Origin: Desulfosporosinus meridiei DSM 13257
GTDB taxonomy: Bacteria > Bacillota > Desulfitobacteriia > Desulfitobacteriales > Desulfitobacteriaceae
Assembly: GCF_000231385.2 (NCBI RefSeq)
Contig: NC_018515.1
Location: 4,422,501 to 4,486,500, forward strand
Direction of reading: 5' to 3'
DNA: 64,000 nucleotides
Both the position numbers and the translations under genes were made by a program. Shown here piece by piece: positions 53,006 to 61,823 of this stretch (the stretch's first letter is position 1; the number at the start of each line of letters is the position of its first letter). Under the pieces are notes generated by a model. That model saw only the letters and a program-made list of their open reading frames with translations, was not told the origin of the DNA and ran no database searches.

Positions 53006-53941
53006 ATGGCTAAGAAATCAACACCTCTTGCCAAAACAATATCTCGCCGCAGTTTCTTCCAAAAAATTGGCGGTTTTATTGCACACCACTGGCTGCTTAG
53101 TTCTGTTCCTGTTGCGGGAGCTGGGGCTCTGGGCTGGGCAGAATTTGATACTCTTTCTTTAAAACTCCAAAAATGGGATCTCTCTTACCCAAATCTGCCC
53201 TTGGCTCTAGAGGGAAAAACCATTTGCCAGCTGAGCGATTTGCACCTTGAAAGCTTACGGATTTCTCCGGAAAAAATCCAGCAAAGTGTGATGACTCAAA
53301 AGCCTGACCTCCTGGTAATAACAGGGGATATTATTTCAACCAGGACGGATTTGGATAAATTAGCACCCTATCTCAGTGGGCTGACTGCTCCTTTCGGAAA
53401 TTATGTGGTTATGGGTAACAACGATTATAGTCATTTATCTCGGACTCTTTTGAAACGCTACCTCCAGGAGTTTGAAACCCTGGGCTGGATTCCGTTGCTG
53501 AATGATGCCATTTTTCTCAAACAGCTTAATCTTTGGGTTATTGGAATTGATGACCCGGCAACTGCGCATGATGAAGTAGATTTAGCCTACCAAAAGGTGC
53601 TATCTGCCCAGTCAACTCTATCCAACTCTCCCTTTCGCTTAGCCTTGGCTCATTCTTCAGATTGCCTGGACGATGTGGCAAAACACGGAGCAGATCTTCT
53701 ACTTACAGGCCATACCCATGGCGGTCAAATCCGTCTGCCGGGATTCGGCCCGCTAATCACTAATACCTACCTGGGAGATCTAGGGTTTTATGAGGGATAT
53801 CATGTCATTAATGGAGTACCCTTATATATCAATACGGGCATTGGCGAAAGTATGATTCCTCTCCGTTTTAATGTTCCCCCCGAAATCGCTTTCTTCACCT
53901 TGCATCGTGGGAATGAGCAGCCTAAGCATGAGACGGGTTAA
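53006..53941 (+). CDS. Tat-exported metallophosphoesterase (YkuE/YaeI-like)
   Basis: The 311-residue protein has a twin-arginine signal (SRRSFFQK) and hydrophobic stretch, then a calcineurin-like domain: CQLSDLHLES, LVITGDIIS, VVMGNNDYSH (GNxD), LALAHSSD and LTGHTHGGQIRLPG carry the two-metal ligands. YkuE of Bacillus is a Tat substrate of this class that binds the wall; the substrate is unknown. AAAGGAG before ATG; terminator follows. Confidence 0.92.
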   Translation: MAKKSTPLAKTISRRSFFQKIGGFIAHHWLLSSVPVAGAGALGWAEFDTLSLKLQKWDLSYPNLPLALEGKTICQLSDLHLESLRISPEKIQQSVMTQKPDLLVITGDIISTRTDLDKLAPYLSGLTAPFGNYVVMGNNDYSHLSRTLLKRYLQEFETLGWIPLLNDAIFLKQLNLWVIGIDDPATAHDEVDLAYQKVLSAQSTLSNSPFRLALAHSSDCLDDVAKHGADLLLTGHTHGGQIRLPGFGPLITNTYLGDLGFYEGYHVINGVPLYINTGIGESMIPLRFNVPPEIAFFTLHRGNEQPKHETG

Positions 53942-53957
53942 GTTAACCGAGTAAATT

Positions 53958-54000
53958 AAAGAGAGGCCCCAGAACTTTTTGGTTGTGGGACCTCTCTTTG
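53958..54000 (+). terminator. Terminator of the phosphoesterase gene
   Basis: AAAGAGAGGCCCCA pairs with TGGGACCTCTCTTT (one mismatch), followed by GTTTC, 17 bp downstream of the stop. Confidence 0.75.
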
Positions 54001-54174
54001 TTTCTGCACTTATTATTGTGCTCATAAAACAGGTATTTTCGAACATTCTCTCTGTTCTCCAAGCCCAGAACGCAGTATGAGACAGCGTGACGTCTATACA
54101 TAAGTAGAAAAGCAAACTTCCGTTTAAGCGACCGACCCCAGATGGGGCAGTGTACAAGGATGTACACTGCCGCC

Positions 54175-54294
54175 AGTGAGCCAAGGTCCCTTCTCGCCGT
54201 CCTGCAAGAAGGCTAATTCGTGTGAAGACAGTGTCTTTTAAGAAGGGTAACCCGTGCGAAAACATTGTTTTCGTAGGCTACAGGGACACTTGGC
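54175..54294. repeat. Partial family A repeat (copy 4)
   Basis: The stretch matches 434-560 at most positions (CTCGCCGTCCTGCAAGAAGG, GTCTTTTAAGAAGGGTAA, GCTACAGGGACACTTGGCCA). The outer arms and the AACCTCTGGG block are missing. An extra GGCACGATAGTCTCC/GGAGATTATCG hairpin follows to about 54380. No gene is seen in 54001-54477. Confidence 0.65.
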
Positions 54295-54477
54295 CATCCA
54301 TGGCCTGCGGATGGCTCATCTGGCACGATAGTCTCCAGTGGAGATTATCGCCGTAGGCGGGTTCTTCAAAACAATACTATCGTGCCGAAGGATGAACCCC
54401 TCTCCACAAAGCCGGGAGCTTGAACGGTTAGTTTGCTCTGCGAATGTATGACAGAACGATGGCTCATACAAGTCCGC

Positions 54478-55503
54478 CTAAATACTAAAAGTATGGTTGC
54501 CAATCCGTTTGATGACAGTACGACTCTTAATCCATTTGTCCGTAGCTGTTTGTGGGTTGTAGTAAAAGATTGCCCCGTTTGTCGGGTCCAGGCCAGATAG
54601 AGCGGCTTCGGCTGCTTTGTAGGCTTGATCATCGGGATCCAAATGAATTTGCCGATCGTCAACCGCTGTAAAAGCTCCGGATTGGTAGACAATTCCTTTG
54701 ATTGTTTTAGGAAAACGGGGATCCTTGAGTCGATTAAGTACAACCGCTCCGACAGCTACTTGCCCTAAGAAATCTTCTCCGCGAGCTTCTCCGTAGATGA
54801 CCCGACTCAATAGCTCTACTTCCTCTTTGGAGACCAGACGTCCCAAACCACGGGAGTGAATTTGACTGTTGTCTTTAGGATCAGGGAGCTGGCTAACCTG
54901 TTTGTCAACTTTCTTTGTGTCTTGAGATACAATTATCTCATATGTCTGAATATCTGATTTCGGTTGTTCGGAAGACAGTTGGCTTGAATCAGCAACTCTG
55001 GACTCTTGTTTATAAACTGTTGCTAACACTGGGATACTTCGTAAGATATTAACCCACCACGGCGTGTCTTCGGCAACTTCTCTTACTTTCTTGTCAGAGA
55101 TTACCGGGGTAGTTGAAACTGCTACGACTTCCTTTGTATACTCCTTAACATCCCTGGGCTGGAGATACTCAGGTTTTTTGTGAACGATTGGGTTGGGAAC
55201 CCATAAGGTCTGTCCCTCCCGAATTTGATCAGGACTTTTTATCCGGTTAAATTTTACGAGTTCATCAACCGACGTTTGATACCTTTCTGCTAAATGCCAA
55301 AGAGTTTCACCACGCTGAACCGCTATCTTCATGGTAGTTGACGAATTTGCATAGATCCCGTTATTATCATTGTTAACGATTTTGCTCCCGAGTCCTAGAG
55401 CAGGATAGATATTGGCCTGCCATAAACACAAACACATTATCCCACATAGGAAAATCGCCAAAGACTTCCGACATCGTCGGTGTGGTAATAAAATAAAAAT
55501 CAC
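54478..55503 (-). CDS. LysM plus SleB/CwlJ-type cell-wall hydrolase
   Basis: The 341-residue protein has an N-terminal hydrophobic export segment, a LysM domain (about 57-105: VQRGETLWHLAERYQTS, DELVKFNRIKSPDQIREGQTLWVPN), a linker of about 115 residues, and a Hydrolase_2 domain (LLSRVIYGEARGEDFLGQVA, VLNRLKDPRFPKTIKG, GAIFYYNP) with the catalytic Glu in GEARGE. Such enzymes are muramic-delta-lactam-specific lytic transglycosylases or N-acetylmuramidases of spore cortex. GTG start at 55503 is the frame's first; the ribosome site AAGAGG is too close, so the start may be a little later. Confidence 0.88.
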   Translation of the reverse strand: MIFILLPHRRCRKSLAIFLCGIMCLCLWQANIYPALGLGSKIVNNDNNGIYANSSTTMKIAVQRGETLWHLAERYQTSVDELVKFNRIKSPDQIREGQTLWVPNPIVHKKPEYLQPRDVKEYTKEVVAVSTTPVISDKKVREVAEDTPWWVNILRSIPVLATVYKQESRVADSSQLSSEQPKSDIQTYEIIVSQDTKKVDKQVSQLPDPKDNSQIHSRGLGRLVSKEEVELLSRVIYGEARGEDFLGQVAVGAVVLNRLKDPRFPKTIKGIVYQSGAFTAVDDRQIHLDPDDQAYKAAEAALSGLDPTNGAIFYYNPQTATDKWIKSRTVIKRIGNHTFSI

Positions 55504-55705
55504 CTCTTGTTATAGACTATTTCTAGTCTTTCCCAATTAAGGTGGGTTTTATAACTACCTGCTTAAATGCTTAATAGTGGCAGAATGCTTTTTCCTTATT
55601 TGTCATATGCTACTGTTGCATACATATACTATTATGACTGAGCAAAGATAGATTAGTCTCATCTTTTGTTTTGTCGATTATTGTAAGTGAGGTGAGGTTG
55701 ACAAC

Positions 55706-56098
55706 TTGAAGGCTTTTATTAAAAACCTATTATTGTCGTTATCTCCCCCTGAAGATCCCCCGCTCAGCGAGGAGGAACGCCTGCTTGCGGAAATCGAAGA
55801 AACTAGAGAAAAAATGGAGCACGCCTGGAACCGCTTGGACTATGCGGCTCCAGAATATGTAGAAATTGCCGTACTCGAGCTTCTGCTCGCTGAAACCCAA
55901 TATGGAATTCTCAACAAACGCTATCGTCTAATGTTAGGGTTAAAAGATGCCTCTTACTTTATTCCCTCCAGGGCCAGAGCTTTATCCACAACTCTAGAGG
56001 AGAGCTGTCTAAATCATGCATTTTATAGATCACTTTCAAATCCCTCTAGAGAGAATCCTGCTGTATCCTTACCTCAGTTAACTTCTCCAAATTCATAG
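55706..56098 (+). CDS. YaaL/DUF2508-like protein with extended C-terminus
   Basis: The 130-residue protein is helical; EIEETREKMEHAWNRLDYAA and EIAVLELLLAETQYGILNKR match the short DUF2508 (YaaL) proteins of Firmicutes. A C-terminal tail of about 50 residues is additional. TTG start at 55706 with GAGGTGAGG eight bases upstream. Divergent from the cortex-hydrolase gene. Function of the family is unknown. Confidence 0.65.
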   Translation: MKAFIKNLLLSLSPPEDPPLSEEERLLAEIEETREKMEHAWNRLDYAAPEYVEIAVLELLLAETQYGILNKRYRLMLGLKDASYFIPSRARALSTTLEESCLNHAFYRSLSNPSRENPAVSLPQLTSPNS

Positions 56099-56145
56099 AG
56101 ATTCATCAGAGGATTATTCAGGAGATTTTTCAGAGAGTAGAAAAG

Positions 56146-56174
56146 CGTGTTAAAAGGACCGTCCCCCTAACACG
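56146..56174. repeat. Short hairpin repeat CGTGTTA...TAACACG
   Basis: Same 29-bp unit as at 24685-24713 but inverted; 7-bp outer arms and an inner GGAC/GTCC. Confidence 0.65.
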
Positions 56175-56208
56175 AAAGCTCCGCCGATTTTCGGCGGAGC
56201 TTTCTTTC
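56174..56208 (-). terminator. Terminator of the TetR/RND operon
   Basis: A perfect 14-bp stem GAAAGCTCCGCCGA/TCGGCGGAGCTTTC with a 3-base loop, 13 bp from the tetR-family stop; a second half-copy of the arm follows at 56207-56222. Confidence 0.75.
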
Positions 56209-56220
56209 GGCGGAGCTTTC

Positions 56221-56805
56221 TTATCTTAGCCCGGTTAATATCACGTCGACCATTGCCTGATGATCTTTGTCCTCTAAGGGTCGTGGTTTTATAAAAATCC
56301 TCTGCATACAAAATTGATCCAGAGTACCCATGATACAACAGGTTGCTAATTCGTCATCGAGATCAGGCCGTAATTGCCCTTTGGCCTTGGCCTCTTTAAG
56401 CATCTCTTTGTAATACTCGATGATAATTGACTGAGCTGCCATGTGATGGACTCGAATTTCCTCAGAAAGGATTTTAACCTGCATGGCAATATGGACAAAT
56501 TCCATATGATGGTTTAGAAACTGGGCGAGGAAGTGTGAGCAGTTGAGAATTTTTTCCTCGATGGTTTCCCCCTGATCCATGCTTTCTTTTAAGCCTATTC
56601 TAAATTGATCCACACTGAATTTGAGTATTTCTTCAAATAAGCGATCTTTACTTTCAAAGTACTCGTAGACTGTACCTTTACCAATCCCCGCCTCTTTGGC
56701 GATATACTCCATCTTTGCGCCGTCGAAGCCGTGTTTAGAAAACACACGGATTGCAGCTTTAAGGATCTCTGTCTGTTTTTCTTCTCTCGACGCCGTGGGT
56801 ACCAT
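56221..56805 (-). CDS. TetR-family repressor of the RND operon
   Basis: The 194-residue protein has the TetR DNA-binding domain KQTEILKAAIRVFSKHGFDG, IAKEAGIGKGTVYEYFESKD, and an all-helical ligand domain. It is the last gene of the adaptor-RND-repressor operon, its ATG 5 bp after the RND stop. A 14-bp inverted repeat over the start of the operon promoter (61196-61209) is its likely operator. Confidence 0.93.
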   Translation of the reverse strand: MVPTASREEKQTEILKAAIRVFSKHGFDGAKMEYIAKEAGIGKGTVYEYFESKDRLFEEILKFSVDQFRIGLKESMDQGETIEEKILNCSHFLAQFLNHHMEFVHIAMQVKILSEEIRVHHMAAQSIIIEYYKEMLKEAKAKGQLRPDLDDELATCCIMGTLDQFCMQRIFIKPRPLEDKDHQAMVDVILTGLR

Positions 56806-56810
56806 CTCCT

Positions 56811-59800
56811 TTACACAGATTGTGTTAGCTGAGGCGTGGATTTTTGCTTTTTCTTTTCCTTCTTGTTCTTTCTGGAATCCCGAATATCTTCAAAAATTGT
56901 ATAGATAACGGGCACAAGAAGTAGAGTTGATAGGGTGGAAAGGGTCAGTCCGAAGATTACCACGATACCCATGGGAGCCATGGTTTCTGAACCTTCACCA
57001 ATACCCAGGGCCATTGGGATAAGTCCCAGGATAGTTGCCAGAGTCGTCATCATAATCGGCCTTAACCGAATCGGCCCGGCGTTTTCGATGGCCTCTTCCC
57101 GTTCTTCCCCCCGCTCTCGACGTTTAATAATATAGTCTACCAAGACAATAGCATTACTAACGGCGATACCTACCAAGAGAATCAAACCAATAAACGAGGG
57201 AACACTTAAGGTTGTTCGGGTAATGAATAATCCCAGCATTCCGCCGGAGAATCCCATGGGTAAGGATAGAATAATCGTAAAGGGGTGGAGTAAGGATTCG
57301 AACTGAGCCGCCAAAATCATGTAAACCAGCAGAATTGCCAGAACTAAGGCCATGCCCAAATCAGCGAAGGATTCCATAAGCTCTTTATTCTCACCTAAGA
57401 CTTCATAAGTATAGCCATCCGGCATCTGATAATCTTTTAGCTTTGTTTCGATATCGGTGGTTATACTCCTTAAATCCCGATCAACAATTTGACTGGTAAT
57501 ATGGACAACGCGAGTCTGTCCTGTTCTCTCGATCTTAACCGGTCCCCGTCCGATCTCAACATCCGCCACCTGATTAAGGGGAACCGTTGTTCCTGAGAGG
57601 GTGGGAATTGGCGTTTGGCCTAAGTTTTCCAGACTTGTCTTAAAGGTCTCGTCCCCTGTCAGCACCACATCAATCTCAGTTCCTTCATAACGATAGGTGG
57701 TTGCAGTGGTTCCGGAAATAGTCCCTTTTACCGCTTGGGAAATCTGAGCTGCCGATAAGCCGAATTGGGCGGCGTTGGGACGGTTAACTTTAACAACGAC
57801 TTCCGGAACTCCGTCCGTCATGCTTGTTTTGACTTCCCGGGTTCCATCAACCGAGGAAATAATCCCTTGTACGTCCGTACCAATCTTCTTTAGATCCTCC
57901 AGCTCTTCTCCTTTAATCGCAATGTCAATGGGAGTTGTTGAACCACCCATTTGCATATTATCCGTTACCGTTACTTTGATCTCAGCACCAGGAATGTCCT
58001 TGGTTAGAGAACGTATCTCGTCACTGACCTCCCCGACACTCCTGGACCTTTTGTCCAGATCCACCAGCTGAACACTAAGGGAGCCAGTATTGGCAGTATC
58101 CCCTCCCAGGGAAAAACCACCGTTAGTTCCTATTTGGGTAAAGACTGTTTCAATTTCAGATATGCCTGCCAGCTTTTCCTCGATCTTGTTCATGGTATCT
58201 TCAGTGTCTTCAAGTTTAGCGCCATCCGGCAAGGTTAGGTTAACTGTCAATTGACCAACATCTGACTCAGGCATGAATTCTGCACCTAAGCTGAGAGCAG
58301 AGGCAGCTGACAGCACAAAGATCAAAGTGGCTGTCACCATTACCGTCTTTCGATGGTGTAAGGCATAGTGTAAAAATTTCTTATAGACCCCTTCAATCCG
58401 GGCAAAGGCTGCATCAAAGCCACGGCTCATTCCATCAATCAGCCCTTTAATTCCCTTACGTCCCTCGGGAATCTCCCCAGATTTCATAAGCTTAGCAGAA
58501 AGGGTGGGAACTAGAGTCAGGGAAACCAGCAGGGAAGCCATCAACGATATGGCGAAGGTCATGGCTAACTCTCGGAAGATTGTGGATACCACGCCCTCCA
58601 CGAAGACGATGGGGAGAAATACAGCAACGGTTGTCAAGGTGGAGGCGAAGACAGCCATGCCTACTTCTGATACCCCTTTGACAGCAGCTTCATATTTAGA
58701 ATATCCTTCCTGGCGATGGCGATGGATGTTTTCTAAAGCGACGATATTGTCATCCACCAACCGACCCATTGCCAGGGTCAGTCCGCCAAGAGTCATCATA
58801 TTGATAGTGATCCCGGCAAAATAGAGAACTGCAAAGGTGGCCATCATAGCAATTGGAATCGCTGTAGCAGTGATGAAGGTTGTTCGGATATTATGAAAGA
58901 ACAGAAACACCACGACAATTGCTAAGACACCACCCAAGATTGCTTCGTTTTTAACGGTTTTAACGGATTGCTTAATGTCAATAGATTGATCCATAACAAC
59001 ATCGACCTTAAGATCCGGGTATTCTTTAGCAAATGCTTGAACAGTGGCATTGACCTCATCGGCTACTTTAACGGTATTGGTTCCGGATTGTTTTTGCACA
59101 GAGATGCTGACACTTTTTTCGGAATTTGCCTTAGTAATGGCATTAACATCTTTATGCACAATCCCTACATCAGCAATATCTTTTAATTTGATCTGTCCGC
59201 CACTGGGAAGTGGAATCAAGACATTTTTGATTTCGTCTAAGGATTTAAACTCTCCGGTAGTCCGAATGGTTAGTTTTTGGGTTCCCTTATCTACCTGACC
59301 TCCTGGAGAATTTAGATTTTCCGCACCAATCAATTGGGACAATGAACCGATGGTTAAGCCATAGCCATTCATTTTTTCCAGATGGGTTTTGATTTCAACC
59401 TGATCTTCAAAGCCACCGACGACAGATACCGAGGCGGCTCCGGAGACCCGTTCCAGCTGAGGCTTGAGTTTATCCTCGGCAATGGACTGCAGTTTAGCTA
59501 AGTCTGCGTCATGTCCGCTGATGGTTAAAACCACCACAGGCATGGCATCCAAATCCAGCTTCATAACCATTGGTGCCCCTGCATCATCCGGTAACCGACT
59601 CTTAATCTGATCAACCTTCTCCCGCATTTGCAGGGTGGCAAAGTCCATATCGGTTCCGTTTTTAAACTGGGCTATTACGATTGAACTACCCTCAGAGGTT
59701 GTGGAAGTAACCGTATCAATATTTTCAACGGTAGAAACCGCCCCTTCTAAGGGATTGGTTATGAGTTTTTCGATCTCTTGAGGCCCGACCCCGGAATAAT

Positions 59801-59948
59801 TCGTCACAACGATGGAAACAGGGATTTCTATGTTCGGCAAAAGATCAATGGGGAGGCGTGTCAAGGAGATACCGCCCAAGAGAATGATAATGAGCATCAC
59901 CATGATGATGGAGACAGGGCGTTTAACTGAAACCTCTGCTAGCTTCAA
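56811..59948 (-). CDS. RND-family efflux transporter (HAE1/AcrB type)
   Basis: The 1045-residue protein has the AcrB plan: a first helix after RPVSIIMVMLIIILLGGISL, a large porter domain, helices 2-6 with LGGLTLAMGRLVDDNIVALENI (paired Asp of the proton path), a second large extracytoplasmic domain, and helices 8-12 with LRPIMMTTLATILGLIPMALG. RND pumps export drugs or lipids using the proton gradient. Found in monoderm Firmicutes with an adaptor but no outer-membrane channel, as here. TTG start overlaps the adaptor stop. Confidence 0.96.
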   Translation of the reverse strand: MKLAEVSVKRPVSIIMVMLIIILLGGISLTRLPIDLLPNIEIPVSIVVTNYSGVGPQEIEKLITNPLEGAVSTVENIDTVTSTTSEGSSIVIAQFKNGTDMDFATLQMREKVDQIKSRLPDDAGAPMVMKLDLDAMPVVVLTISGHDADLAKLQSIAEDKLKPQLERVSGAASVSVVGGFEDQVEIKTHLEKMNGYGLTIGSLSQLIGAENLNSPGGQVDKGTQKLTIRTTGEFKSLDEIKNVLIPLPSGGQIKLKDIADVGIVHKDVNAITKANSEKSVSISVQKQSGTNTVKVADEVNATVQAFAKEYPDLKVDVVMDQSIDIKQSVKTVKNEAILGGVLAIVVVFLFFHNIRTTFITATAIPIAMMATFAVLYFAGITINMMTLGGLTLAMGRLVDDNIVALENIHRHRQEGYSKYEAAVKGVSEVGMAVFASTLTTVAVFLPIVFVEGVVSTIFRELAMTFAISLMASLLVSLTLVPTLSAKLMKSGEIPEGRKGIKGLIDGMSRGFDAAFARIEGVYKKFLHYALHHRKTVMVTATLIFVLSAASALSLGAEFMPESDVGQLTVNLTLPDGAKLEDTEDTMNKIEEKLAGISEIETVFTQIGTNGGFSLGGDTANTGSLSVQLVDLDKRSRSVGEVSDEIRSLTKDIPGAEIKVTVTDNMQMGGSTTPIDIAIKGEELEDLKKIGTDVQGIISSVDGTREVKTSMTDGVPEVVVKVNRPNAAQFGLSAAQISQAVKGTISGTTATTYRYEGTEIDVVLTGDETFKTSLENLGQTPIPTLSGTTVPLNQVADVEIGRGPVKIERTGQTRVVHITSQIVDRDLRSITTDIETKLKDYQMPDGYTYEVLGENKELMESFADLGMALVLAILLVYMILAAQFESLLHPFTIILSLPMGFSGGMLGLFITRTTLSVPSFIGLILLVGIAVSNAIVLVDYIIKRRERGEEREEAIENAGPIRLRPIMMTTLATILGLIPMALGIGEGSETMAPMGIVVIFGLTLSTLSTLLLVPVIYTIFEDIRDSRKNKKEKKKQKSTPQLTQSV

Positions 59949-61150
59949 GACTCTTCCCCTCCCACAATTTTCACCTTATGGCCTTCGTCAACTAAGGTCT
60001 GCCCTTTAACAATTACCTTATCACCCTGATCCAACCCTTTAAGGATCTCAATGTCCACCCCCGTATCCAGGCCAGTGGTAATTTCTTTGGCAGTGGCTTT
60101 ATCATCGACAACCACATAGACAATGGTCTTTTCGTTTTTCAGAACAACTGCCTCACTTTTGATGGCCATAACGTCCGGCTTTTCATCGGTGGTCAGTTCT
60201 ACTTTGGCAAACATCCCGGGCTTAATTAAACCATCCAGATTCTCAATTAGTATTTTAATGGGATAGAGCTGGGTTTTGGGGTCGGCGGCTGGGCTGACAT
60301 TCTCAATTCTTCCAACAAAGCTTTCCTCCGACACTGATGGAACCGTAACCTTGACTTCGTCATTCATTTTTAAACGATTGACTAAGTTCTCTGTGACACT
60401 AACTGTGGTATAGACACTGCTGGCATTGGTCAGGTTGACTCCCGCTTGAGCACTGCTGGCCATATTTCCTATTTGAACATTAACCTGAGAGACAACTCCG
60501 GCGACAGGGGCAGTGACAACTGCATTGTCTAAGGATTCTCGGGCTTGGGTAAGCTGAACTTCCACTAGATTAAGGCTGCTGTCTGAGGCCTGAACCGTTA
60601 ATTGTTCAATCTGGCCTGCATAAGAGGATTCTAATTCTTGAAGACCTAACTCTGCCTGATCCAGTTGAGATTTTGAAGCTGCACCTGCATCATAAAGAGC
60701 TTTAGTATTGGCCAGGGTCTTTTTCGCGTCGGCTATTTTTTCTGCGGCTATGGCTTGAGTTCTTGCCAAAGAGGACTTTGCACTTACCCACTGTTCTTTG
60801 CTATTTTGGTAGCTGGCCTCAGCTAATTGATAAGCTGTATTCAGATCTGTGGTTTCCAGAGTAAACAAGACATCTCCTGCCTGAACTGTATCCCCTACTT
60901 TGACATTCACAGACTCAACCTTACCTGCCATCTTGGGAACTACTGATACATCTGTCTCAGATGATATTTTCCCACTCAATATCGCAGTATTGATAAGCGT
61001 CTTGTGGCCGGCCATTTCCACCTCTACCGGTATGTACTTTTCTTCGACAACGGCAACGGGTTTATTTCCGCTGCACCCGGTCAACACTCCAAACGTCATC
61101 AGCGCTACGAGTAAGATCCGAACCTTTCCCATGTTCCTAATTTTCTTCAA
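59945..61150 (-). CDS. RND efflux adaptor (membrane fusion) lipoprotein
   Basis: The 401-residue protein has a lipobox VLTGCSG near residue 25, a lipoyl domain (VNVKVGDTVQAGDVLFTLETTDL), a coiled-coil hairpin (about 105-200), then beta-barrel (VTAPVAGVVSQVNVQIGNM) and membrane-proximal segments (LKNEKTIVYVVVDD). TTG start at 61150 with GGAGGAG. First gene of the operon behind a clear promoter and operator. Confidence 0.93.
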   Translation of the reverse strand: MKKIRNMGKVRILLVALMTFGVLTGCSGNKPVAVVEEKYIPVEVEMAGHKTLINTAILSGKISSETDVSVVPKMAGKVESVNVKVGDTVQAGDVLFTLETTDLNTAYQLAEASYQNSKEQWVSAKSSLARTQAIAAEKIADAKKTLANTKALYDAGAASKSQLDQAELGLQELESSYAGQIEQLTVQASDSSLNLVEVQLTQARESLDNAVVTAPVAGVVSQVNVQIGNMASSAQAGVNLTNASSVYTTVSVTENLVNRLKMNDEVKVTVPSVSEESFVGRIENVSPAADPKTQLYPIKILIENLDGLIKPGMFAKVELTTDEKPDVMAIKSEAVVLKNEKTIVYVVVDDKATAKEITTGLDTGVDIEILKGLDQGDKVIVKGQTLVDEGHKVKIVGGEES

Positions 61151-61195
61151 CGCCTATCTCCTCCACTTTGCCCATAAATTCTCAATCTTTTCAGA

Positions 61196-61248
61196 ACCGA
61201 CTGTTCGGTCACTTAATTAGTTATACCTTGATTAGCTTTGAAAATCAA
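61196..61248 (-). promoter_or_regulatory. Promoter and TetR-type operator of the RND operon
   Basis: Minus strand: TTGATT (61248-61243), 17-bp spacer, TATAAC (61225-61220), then the inverted repeat ACCGAACAGTCGGT (61209-61196; 5-bp perfect arms, 4-bp spacer) at the expected transcription start. Confidence 0.75.
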
Positions 61249-61443
61249 GCTATCCAGGAAATAATCCTTTAAGAGCAGAGGTTATTTCCCAGATAAATAA
61301 GATAAAATCCAATAGTATTACTATTGGATTCATTAGACCTGGGCTTAACATTTTTTAGTATTCTGCATATGCTTTATTTAAACAAAAATTCATTATTAGT
61401 CTTCATAGTTTTGTCTTTAATGTCTTTAATGTCTTGACAGCCT

Positions 61444-61818
61444 TCAGCTATCTGATGATTCCCGGCTTCGTCTGCGAATGTCCTGCCATAGGGCTGTCAA
61501 TTGCTTAAACCGCTCTAAAAAAGTAACAATAAAATTCAATGGGTTCTTTCTCATAGAGTCTAGTCCGACTGCTACTTCATTGATTGTTCCGCCAACTTGT
61601 TCACTGGTTTGTTTTACCACGGCGGTGACTGACTGAATATCCGCCAGCAGATAGGGCAAATGGGCATTAATATCCCGCACTGTCTGCTTTGCTTCATCCG
61701 TCAGCTTGCGCAAGGAACGTACCCAAAGCATTACTTCAATTCCGATTACCCCTAAAATGATGGTCGCCACAAGAGCACATACTTCATAAATCATAGACCC
61801 ACTCCCACTCGGTTTCAT
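61444..61818 (-). CDS. DUF948-type single-pass membrane protein
   Basis: The 124-residue protein has one N-terminal membrane helix (YEVCALVATIILGVIGIEVMLW) and an amphipathic stretch (SLRKLTDEAKQTVRDINAHL ... TSEQVGGTINEVAVGLDSM) like DUF948 proteins such as Bacillus YtxG-class general stress proteins. It lies 5 bp after the protease stop and is probably cotranscribed. Function unknown. Confidence 0.75.
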   Translation of the reverse strand: MKPSGSGSMIYEVCALVATIILGVIGIEVMLWVRSLRKLTDEAKQTVRDINAHLPYLLADIQSVTAVVKQTSEQVGGTINEVAVGLDSMRKNPLNFIVTFLERFKQLTALWQDIRRRSRESSDS

Positions 61819-61823
61819 ATGAG

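Noticed and set aside
54366..54743. 125-codon minus-strand frame overlapping the cortex hydrolase gene
   Set aside because: It is out of frame with the well-supported SleB/CwlJ domain over most of its length.
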